From Apostichopus parvimensis (Eukaryota > Echinodermata > Holothuroidea > Aspidochirotida > Stichopodidae), in contig KN892135.1 in NCBI GenBank assembly GCA_000934455.1, positions 9,306 through 37,399 of the forward strand: a DNA stretch of 28,094 bases, read 5' to 3'. The position numbers were made by a program, and so were the translations under genes. The notes beneath the pieces were generated by a model that was given only the letters and a program-made list of their open reading frames with translations, was not told where the DNA came from and did not search any database. This document shows positions 19,804-28,094 of the stretch, piece by piece (positions within the stretch are counted from its first letter, which is position 1; every line of letters starts with the position of its first letter).

Positions 19804-22800
19804 CTGAAGGGAAAGCCAGAGAGAATGAAATGTTTCATAATAGAGTCACTAACTTGTAAAGAATTACACAGAGGTATACAAAATGAACTATATGCTTATT
19901 GGTTCATTGGATTATGATTTATGAAAAGGAAAAAGAAGAGGGGACAAATGTGAGTGTGCTGATTGGTCGATGATACAAAAATATAAGAGTAGAGGGAAGG
20001 GGGTTGTAAGGGTACGGGGGGGGGTCTGTCTTATACTAATATACCTAGTATACTCACAGTGTACTTGTACTGATCCTATAGAAAACAAACTGGCCGAACA
20101 AGTGCATTGAAAATACAAGATATAGTTAAATACTTGCCACTATGTACCTGTAAGTTTTCAAGAGCAAACACAGACCCCACCAATAAAATGTTAGATATAG
20201 TAGTGCCGATAACATCAATAGGTTCAGTTTTATTATACCTACTATCATCCATTCACTTTGATCATGTACAAACATACATTTAATTCCTTCACCAAAGTGG
20301 ATTATTATTATGGTTTGGTTGATATCTCCTAAAATGCGGTCTTAATTTACCTCTTGAAATGACGGAAGGTCATCCACATGGCCAAGGGTTTCCACAGCTG
20401 TAGTTTTTCCAACTGTGGATCTCTCCTCTTCCAGAACTTCTTTTAGAATGTCAGGAGGGAGTTCTTTGAGCACCTCTGGGTCCAGACTGCTCCGATATTC
20501 TGACGGCAAGTCACCAGTGGAAAGAACCCTCCTCTTGCTAGAAGATTTTAAGGTAGAAAATGAAGTAATTTATCACAATTTGTGTTTTAGGTGGGGGAGG
20601 TACATTATGCCTGTATCTGTCAATTGTATCAAATCTAGTCTAGTTGCCTGGATAATACCCCTTTTCTGCAGGTTTAATTCAAGAAGCCTACATTAATGAG
20701 ATTAGATAGATTACACCTCTAAAACTGTCTTTGGCATCGCCCTCATCATCTCTTGTGGTTTAGAGCCTGCCAACTTTGAATACATTCCACACAGCAATGA
20801 TCTCTGTTCTATAAATGCATGAACTTGCAAGTAATTCCAACAGACTACATCGTGATCTATATTACTGGCTTGTGGCTACACAGCACACTACCTCAGACAG
20901 TGTTTGATATTGACACATACATTGGTTGTTGGTCCAGATAATTAATTGGAAGGAACTAAATAAGAGATTGAACAGAAAAGCTGTAAGGGGAGAGTTAGAC
21001 CTCATGTTAGGACAGCAGGGGTGATCACCTTTGGGCTTGGACAGGTCAAGAGGAGAGTAATATCAATGGTGTGTGCTGCAAATTTGAAAAAAACAACAAG
21101 ATGATGTGTCACATTTTCTTGATTTTGAGGTGGGGAAGGGGACTCTTAACTCAAGTCTCTTAACTCAACTGAGGACCAACTCAGGACCAACTGAGGATGC
21201 AGGTAGCATGACTGAGCATGCAGGTGTGAGGACTAACTGATAATGCAGGTATGCTGACTTAGCTACACAGCTATATGCTGACTGTGTAGATGTATAGGTA
21301 CTCCAAGCACACTCCAGGTCACAATGAGTAACATCAGGTCATGCTGGATGTTTATGCAGGTATGCTGGCTGACCATGCAGGTGAGGACTAACTGAGTATG
21401 CAGGTATGCTGACTGAGCATGCAGGTGTAAGGATCAACTGAGAATGCAGGTATACTGACTGAGCATGTAGGTGTGAGGACTAACTGAGTATGCAGGTATG
21501 CTGACTGAGCACGCAGGTGTGAGGACTAACTGAGAATGCAGTTATGATTACTGAGCATGTAGGTGTGAGGTCCAGCTAAGAATGCATGTATGCTGACTGA
21601 GCATGCAGGTGTTAGGACCAACCAAGAATGCATGTATGCTGCCTGAGCATGCAGGTGTTAGGACCAACCAAGAATGCAGGTATGCTGCCTGAGCATGCAG
21701 GTGTGAGGACCAACTGCAATGCCAGTATACTGACTGAGCATGCAGACGTGAGGACCAACTGAGAACGCAGGTATGTTAACTGAGCATGCAGGTGTGAGGA
21801 CCAACTGAGAATGCAGGTATGCTGACTGAGCATGCAGGTGTGAGGACCAACTGAGAATGCAGGTATGCTGACTTAGCTACACTGCTACATGCTTACTGTG
21901 TAGATACAGTATATCGGTACTCTGAGCACACTCCAGGTCACGATGAGTAACATCAGGTCATATGCTGGATGTGTATGGCAGGTATACCATGAGTTTCATA
22001 GACTATAGGCAGGGCCGTCCACAGCTAATAGAGCATGCAAAGTACACTAAAGGAGCATGCATGCATATATGCTTGCAGAGCAGATGCATATATGTGATTG
22101 TGTTTGCAGCATAGCATTTTCTAACTGTACATGCTTTCTGAATGATATAATTGTCTTACTTTGTTTTGTACTTTTTAAAAGTTGTTTTAAACTATAGGAA
22201 ATTCTAAATAGTCCATCACACTTACCTCACATCTAGCTTTGGTTTACACATGCTGGCAGGTTTCAAGAACGCAGTGAGGCCTCCTTTATGAGTGAAAACT
22301 GCTGATTCAGTAGCTGCAGACTGTGGGATAAAATGTGTAATGATTTAAACTTGATTATTTTTCTCCATTAAGCATATCATGAAAGTAATTTAACCTGATC
22401 TATGCATAGTCTGACCAAATTTTACACTAAGATCGTTCAAAACTCACAATTGTGATCATCTACGATGGCGACGTCTGATAACAATCCAACATTGATATAA
22501 TGTTAATAATGACTCTGTTATGGATATGGAACATTAATCGAGATCACATTCTGCGATGAGCTCAATCACATTAAAGACCAACTGATCACTGTATCAGTAT
22601 GTAAAGACTAATAGAGTGAAAGCTCAGCACATAATGAATAGGAACAAGGGATGAGGCATGAATATTTATATGTAACTATGTGTGACATTTAAAGAACAAA
22701 GAGGGTTATTTGCATTTATGCACCAAGATTCTGGAGTAAATGTTCTGCCATCTAAACTATCTTGCTTTGGTAAAAGTTTCTTATTACACATGAAAAGTCA

Positions 22801-25800
22801 TAAAATGTTATCAAATCACTGACGTATTGTTTTTTGATGCGGTCTAAATTTCTTTGCAAACTCTTGTTTTCTTACATCTAGTTTTACTGGATTGTCTGTT
22901 TAAACTTGTTAATTTACATAAGATGCTAATACAATTTTTAAATCCCTTGCTCGTATTACATCCAACAATACAATGCTACCTATTAACTTGTTCTTTTTCC
23001 AGCTGCAGGAACTTAGTGGAAGAAGTTTTTCAATAAAAATCACCCAGTATGTGGCTTAAATTAATTTTCAATTAATTTTCAACTAATTTCCCTTTATACA
23101 AATTCTTGCCACACATTTCTACACCTTTGATAGATGCAGTCTGCAAACTTTTAGATAAATCCCAGGGTCTTCTATGAGGACTAACCCAAGGCCCATCAAA
23201 CCCCCCCCCCCCCCACCCCTCAAACTTGATGTTTAGAATGCATGTACGTGGGCCTGGATCTTAAAAACAAAACTTATTTCATCTTCATAGGCAAGTTCCC
23301 CAAGAACTGTAGATAAATTTTTGAATATCTGGAAAAAATCTTGTGACCAAACAAAATTTAATGACCCACTGCTGGGTTATGCCCTATTGTTTGTGGACCA
23401 TGGTCCTATAGCATACCTTATTCGAATATTTGTTAGGAAACTTCACAGAGTCTTGCTCTCTGATGTCCAAAGCTGGTTCAGAATCCATAACAGGAACAGA
23501 CCTTGCTTCTGTTGTCTTGGCTACGGCTTTTGATGACTCGGTGAACTCTAAACTCTTCTTAGCCAACAATGGAGTTTTAGTGACCGCTGACCCTCTCTTG
23601 ACCAGCTTATCCTGCAATGTTTTTGTCACATTAAGTTTTGATGACTTTGTGACATCTGACCTTTTCTTAGCCAACACTGGAGTTTTATTGAACTCTGACC
23701 CTTTCTTGACCGGCATATCCTGCAATGTTTTTGTCACATTTAGCTTTGATGGCTCCGTGACCTCTGAACTCTTCTTAGCCAACACTGGAGTTTTAGTGAC
23801 CTCTGACCCTTTCTTGACCAGCATATCCTGCAATGTTTTTGTCACATTAAGCTTTGATGACTTTGTGACCTCTGACCTCTTCTTAATGAATTCTGGAGAT
23901 TTTGTGACATTTGGTTCTTTCTTGACCATCATATCTCTCAAAGATTTTGAAGCATGTGACGACTTGCTCACTTTCTTGAGTCGAGAAATCTGGATACCGA
24001 CCTGAATGAAAGATTTTATGCTGCCAATAACTACTATCTTAAAAAAAAAACTTAATGTTTCTATTAACTTACCCCAAAAAAGGAAGATTTTACAGTTCAT
24101 GCCTGCTTCAATATAAACCTTTTCTGGTTTTCAGGAAAGCTGGATTGCAATAGTTTCTTTCAGAAATAGTGGGTGGAAAATTCGGTTGGATCATAACCAG
24201 GTTTTGTATTTTGAAAGGAGAATTATATGCAAATATTTGAAAAGAAACTTTCCTGTATTGTTGCAAAAAATGTTAAATGCAGGAATTTCTTTCATACAAT
24301 TATTTTATATTTTAGCAATCAACAGAGAAGTATTAATGTGTAGATATAAACATACAATTGTTAATACATATCAGGGCAAATGATTTGGGATATATATATA
24401 TTCTGGTTGTCCCTTGGACTACCAGGTGTACCGTCTTGTACCCGGCAAAGTTTTCCAAGAGTGATTAATCAGTACACTATCTGTAGGTGGAATGTTTCGG
24501 TTTGGTGATAAGAACACCAGCTTTGGGTCATAGTCAAACCCACATTTGGGAGGATCGTAAGACCTATCAGGCTGTATTTGCATTTTATTCCAATATCTCC
24601 AAAGTGATGGAGGGTGATACCATTTATCATTTTACCTATATTAGGGGATATTTAGAAACAATTCAATCCGAATTTGATGTAAACAACTATTCGTCGGCCA
24701 GACGATCTACAAAGCTGATTTTGGTCATCGCAAAGAACATTCAAAATTTGCCCTGCCTATAATAGATTGACGTAACAACTTCTCCAACTAGTGAGCATTT
24801 GAAAATGCGCCTTTTAATACCACTGCCATAACAGTTTACCTGCCTTGGGCATTTCAATAGGCTCTCGCAGTAGACCGTGACTTTTCCATGCTCGTTCTCT
24901 TTGCTAGGCTTGGCGAATTGATAACGTAACACACAGGCTAATATTCCAGACTGATAACCTTGAAAGGTGCAGAAGTGGCCAGTGGCAAAAAAATGAACAG
25001 CAGTCTTACGAAAGGGCGGATTTTCAAATGATTCTGCATCCATCAGAAATAATTAAAGTTCAGTATTCATCTAATCTCAGACTGATGAGAGAGAACGACC
25101 ACCTCTTTCTCGAGATATGATATCTGCGACAGAAACCTAAGTTTACTTACCCCTCGTATATCCGTGGCGGACGGTTTCATTACGAGCAAAAGTTTCTGAC
25201 ATTCCTTTTGAATGATAGAAAGATCATCTGTTTCTTGTTTCAAGGTATTTGATCGACATCTATTGTCACAAAACCCATGTCCGAGGAATGTTTGGTTCTC
25301 AGTTGGTAGATTTGTCTTCCGTATCTGAAAATTATATGAACAATAAATATACAGCTGCATATATTAATGTAAGGCTGAATTACATCAGCACAAGCTGCCA
25401 CAGACATGTCACACTTAAGTGTCAAATATTCATGCATATTCCTTAAAGGGTGTGAAGACTCGTGCAAAAAGAAACGTCTAATGCCGGTAATCTGACCTAG
25501 TTTCGAATGAGGTGTAACAGAAGTGTTAAACACCACCATCGATCCCAGAAAATACACACACAGCTTGCTACCGTCAGTAATTAGACACGTAGTGTACAGT
25601 CAGTACATACAGCTGCGGTCAATACCCACAGCACAGTATACAAACGGTACAGCGATGGACATCTCAGGTCCAGCTAAGATAACAATTAAGGTATCACGTT
25701 TCATTACTGTCTGCATTTTGTAGCGACATAAACAAAACGTCATTTGCAAGCAACAGAAAGTTAACTTTATCAGATGGCCACACACGGTTTGGGGCGAGTC

Positions 25801-27981
25801 TTCAATGCCTTTAATAATATGCGTAAATAGACACAACATGTTTTATTTATGCTGATGGTGATTGAAAAGAGATGAATATTCAACGATAACTTAAATAAAC
25901 TAACAATTGATCACACATGAATAAGTTTTGTCTGCAGACAGATTTTGTTTCCCTTTAAGGCTATCAAAATGACTTATACCACTTAAAAACTCAGAAGATA
26001 TTTTTTTCATTATTCATCATACCTTGAATTTCAGCGTTATTGTTCTTCCTGCCACGCCGGTCCTTTTCAGTTTCTTGACGACCACCTCTGCCAGATCAGA
26101 CACAAACTTTTCAGTCTCTGCTTTCTAACCAATGATGCAATCCAAAAAACAACAACAAAAACTTATAGCAAACTGTTAACATACAAAAGTCACATCCAGA
26201 TCCACATAACCATCAAAATCCATCATAGCGTATTTTCGTGCCCTAAGCTAATGGAGCACATGTCCAACCCGACCATATGTGGCTAAGCAGTCGGGTCCAA
26301 ACATATTAGATACACTGTCTGAACAAGTTTCCTCCCAGCCTGGCCCTGCTAACTTGATCAGCCCTTTATCTTCACAAGTTCACAGTTGGTTTGGCCTGTG
26401 CGTACATTCCACTACAAAGCATCAAGACCCTGAGGCCAGTTAGTTGCACAATCAAGCTTCACAATTTATTTACTCTTCATTGATTCTACAAAATAGATCT
26501 AAACAGATGCAGCTGGAGATTTGGTCTTATGATCAGCAGGGAGCAAAATCATGTAATTATTAACTGTGATGGTCAGCTGTCAGAGTGGGGGGTATTGATG
26601 TCACCTAACTTGGCTAACTTTTGTCCCAGATTCCCTGGGGGCAAAAATTTGCTATAAAAGCTTCAGACTTTGACAGATTTCTTTACATAAATGTTGTTGT
26701 AGTATGTTTCTTGTTTATATTTAAAACCTTAGAAAAACCTGTCTTATTCTTGATTCAGAATTGAATTTTTCTATGGGACACTGCACCTAAATGGTTGGTC
26801 TCTTAAAGTGCCATCTTATGTTGATTACTCCACATTTCTTTGGTTGTCTGTCATATAAGGCCATTTGTGGCATTATTCATAAAATGTTCTGTTTGTAGGT
26901 AAATTCTGGGTTAGAACCTATTTTAATTACTTTTGACAAATTTTGACATGACATATGCCAAAATTTGAAGCAATACAGATATTAAGCTTGGAGTCAAATA
27001 ACGACTGTTAAAACATGCGCATATCATTCATAGCAGGAACTGATAATACCTTTACCTCAAAGAAACGAATGCCAAAGTTGACTGTTGATGAGACCACCTT
27101 TTGCTCTTTCTCTATCCTGATTGGTTGATCACTCTCACCCCTGCAGTTGTCAAAGAGGTCTTGACCTTGCTTTTTGCCAAACCGAGACTGAAGAGCAGAA
27201 AGAGACATCTGTTGAAGTTGCGAGCAAGTTGTGATGCCTAGGTTCTTAAGCTTTTGATTTGTCGCGTTGCCGACCCCTGATTAGATCAAAAACAAATTTG
27301 CTATGATTATTAATCTTAATATTTGAAAAAAATAATAAATTTGTTAACTACTGATTAAGTGAACATGAACATTTTGAACATTGAGCCTGCTCAACTGAAT
27401 ATTTAATTAACAAGATATATACATATATTCACTTACTTCTTGCTTGGGTGGGGAATGTACATGGGAGTGGACAGGGTGAGGCACTATGCTACCTTCAAAA
27501 ATTAAGTAAAATTCATATTGAAAGGTTTGATTTCTTATTATCAATAGTTTCAACCAGCTCAATTTGTTAAAAATTTATGGAAAACTAAAAGTTTCCTTGC
27601 CCCCACATCCCACATCCCACTCCCCCCCACCCTCCCACACACCTTCACATTAAAATCTGAACAAAGCTCACATTTTCAGAAGAAGAATTGCTGAACTATT
27701 TGACTAATATACCTGGTAATTCAACCAGCTCAATTTGTTAATATTTATGGGTTTTCATGCCCCCACAACCCACTCCCCCACCCTCCCACACCACTTCACA
27801 TTAAAATCTGAACAAAGCTCACATTTTCAGAAGAAGAATTGCTGAACAATTTGACTAATACCTGGTAATTCTTTAACTGGTACAGTCTGCATAAATTCAT
27901 CCACCTTGTCTTCCTCTAGTTGGTAAATTCCGTTTGGTTTGGCCATCTTAGTGCAGAGCCTTGCCAGTAAGGTATTGGAGG
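19517..27981 (-). CDS. REV1: REV1 gene A, 3' portion (8 exons, 5' part outside window)
   Basis: Gene-level entry. The eight exons total 1771 nt (about 590 residues): palm/thumb junction, thumb, little finger, repeat-bearing linker, short linker, UBM1-like and UBM2-like exons. Exon sizes 120, 221, 102, 174 and 95 nt equal those of B exactly, so A and B are paralogues from a duplication that kept the introns. The catalytic palm, N-digit and any BRCT domain would lie beyond 28094. The last exon can either stop at TAA 19515-19513 or splice at GTAAGC (19516). No REV1 C-terminal domain (the REV7 and Y-polymerase docking fold) could be found downstream in the window. Confidence 0.88.
20351..20537 (-). 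CDS. REV1: Gene A exon: UBM1-like ubiquitin-binding motif
   Basis: 187 nt, acceptor TTCTAG, donor GTAAAT. SKRRVLSTGDLP followed by LDPEVLKELPPDILKEVLEE, the UBM Leu-Pro core, ending DDLPSFQE. One codon shorter than B exon 830-641. Confidence 0.9.
21175..21990. repeat. 46-bp minisatellite with flanking direct repeats
   Basis: The period is about 46 bp, built from CTGAGCATGCAGGTGTGAGG and ACTGAGAATGCAGGTATGCT. A longer segment of about 115 bp beginning GCTGACTTAGCTACAC occurs at 21253-21366 and again at 21867-21987, bracketing most of the array. In the A intron between the UBM1 exon and the short linker exon. Confidence 0.9.
22226..22320 (-). CDS. REV1: Gene A exon: short linker
   Basis: 95 nt, acceptor CCACAG, donor GTAAGT. 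Contains SAVFTHKGGLTAFLKPASM and KPKLDV. Same length and phases as B exon 1685-1591. Confidence 0.85.
23160..23405. repeat. Dispersed repeat, copy 2 (poly-C containing)
   Basis: Same block order as copy 1: GAGGACTAACCCAAGGCCCA, C14 at 23201-23214, GATGTTTAGAATGCATG, and TGCCCTATTGTTTGTGGACC. A fragment like the middle block (GATGTTCAGAATGCTTGAAA) is at about 922-942. Confidence 0.65.
23417..24001 (-). CDS. REV1: Gene A exon: linker with four 36-residue basic repeats
   Basis: 585 nt, 195 codons, acceptor ATTCAG, donor GTATGC. Starts VGIQISRLKK, the end of the little-finger fold. Four 108-nt units follow (exon residues about 13-156), the first degenerate. Typical unit pieces are NVTKTLQDMLVKKGSEVTKT and PVLAKKSSEVTEP. 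After the repeats come a short SKAVAKTTEAR segment and a polar tail. The unit is lysine-rich with TP/SP sites and looks disordered or helical; function unknown. The matching B exon has one unit. Confidence 0.88.
23534..23965 (-). repeat. Coding tandem repeat, 4 x 108 bp
   Basis: In-frame tandem duplication inside the A linker exon. Units 2-4 are near-identical in protein, unit 1 is diverged. Multiples of three preserve the frame, which argues for expansion under coding constraint. Confidence 0.9.
25151..25324 (-). CDS. REV1: Gene A exon: little finger, end
   Basis: 58 codons, acceptor TTTCAG, donor GTAAGT. Starts IRKTNLPTENQTFLGHGFCD (compare GHGICDN of the family), contains TLKQETDDL and ends TDIRG. 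Confidence 0.92.
26023..26124 (-). CDS. REV1: Gene A exon: little finger, middle
   Basis: 34 codons, phase 0, acceptor GGTTAG, donor GTATGA. KAETEKFVSDLAEVVVKKL then GRTITLKFK. I count 26 of 34 identities with B exon 5844-5743. Confidence 0.9.
27056..27276 (-). CDS. REV1: Gene A exon: thumb and start of little finger
   Basis: 221 nt, acceptor AATCAG, donor GTAAAG. Begins GVGNATNQKLKNLGI, continues LFDNCRGESDQPIRIE and ends STVNFGIRFFE. The thumb hairpin signature and the little-finger entry are intact. Confidence 0.92.
27549..27870. repeat. Direct tandem duplication across an exon-intron border
   Basis: Two units, 27549-27719 and 27720-27870, both start TTCAACCAGCTCAATTTGTT, share a C-rich centre and TTCACATTAAAATCTGAACA, and end near ACCTGGTAA. 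The second unit ends inside A exon 27981-27862, so unit 1 carries a copy of that exon's last bases and donor. Confidence 0.9.
27862..27981 (-). CDS. REV1: Gene A exon: palm/thumb junction
   Basis: 120 nt, acceptor TTTTAG, donor GTATTA. Encodes SNTLLARLCTKMAKPNG and VDEFM, ending ELP plus the first base of Gly. Directly comparable with B exon 7167-7048. Confidence 0.9.
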
Positions 27982-28094
27982 CTAAAAATACAAAAGGGGG
28001 CAATTAAAATGATGCACTGAAGTATAGCGTACTTGAGGAGACAAAACTGATGAGGTTTCAACAGTTCAGGTGCAGAATATTCACATAATTATTA

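Larger units (their letters stand above)
19804..28094 (-). other. Gene A introns
   Basis: Introns 19804-20350, 20538-22225 (46-bp minisatellite), 22321-23416 (dispersed repeat), 24002-25150, 25325-26022, 26125-27055, 27277-27861 (tandem duplication), and 27982-28094 leading out of the window. A 100-codon minus-strand frame at 24741-25043 is unrecognised and has no role in the gene model. Confidence 0.6.

Noticed and set aside
24741..25043. 100-codon minus-strand frame in a gene A intron.
   Set aside because: No recognisable domain, no matching exon in gene B, no clear splice sites; kept only as a remark.

Overview
This window is animal nuclear DNA from an intron-rich, AT-rich genome. Long poly-G/poly-C runs, several minisatellites, a tRNA-derived SINE and short exons with GT-AG introns suggest a marine invertebrate, possibly an echinoderm; that assignment is an impression, not a proof. 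Every gene I can support lies on the minus strand and belongs to one family: REV1, the Y-family translesion DNA polymerase (deoxycytidyl transferase). No gene from any other family is supportable.

Reading from high to low coordinates in three blocks. (A) 27981-19517 is the 3' part of one REV1 gene, entering from beyond the window. It has thumb, little finger (PAD), a linker exon with four 36-residue basic repeats, and two ubiquitin-binding (UBM-like) exons. (M) 19.5-14.5 kb holds no intact gene, but 17252-17402 is a frameshifted relic of a REV1 palm exon that still ends in its splice donor. The stretch also carries two large simple-sequence arrays. (B) 14445-641 is a second REV1 gene whose exons join in phase from an ATG at 14445 for 1373 codons and then run off the left edge.

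Gene B is the unusual object. After a short novel first exon come three exons encoding a REV1 little finger (M-type PAD, strongly diverged) with no palm or thumb in front. They splice in phase to one large exon (10831-8709). This exon begins with the segment that normally follows the little finger (compare 24001 and 3119) and then, without interruption, encodes an SQ-rich region, the REV1 N-digit with the template arginine, and the palm. Normal REV1 exons for the rest of palm, thumb, a second little finger, linker and UBM1 follow. The predicted product has two little fingers around one catalytic core and shows no BRCT domain. The simplest history is a tandem array of at least three REV1 copies, with the middle one partly destroyed and its surviving PAD exons captured by the next copy. 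Exon sizes and intron phases agree between A and B exon by exon, which is the main support for all boundaries given here.
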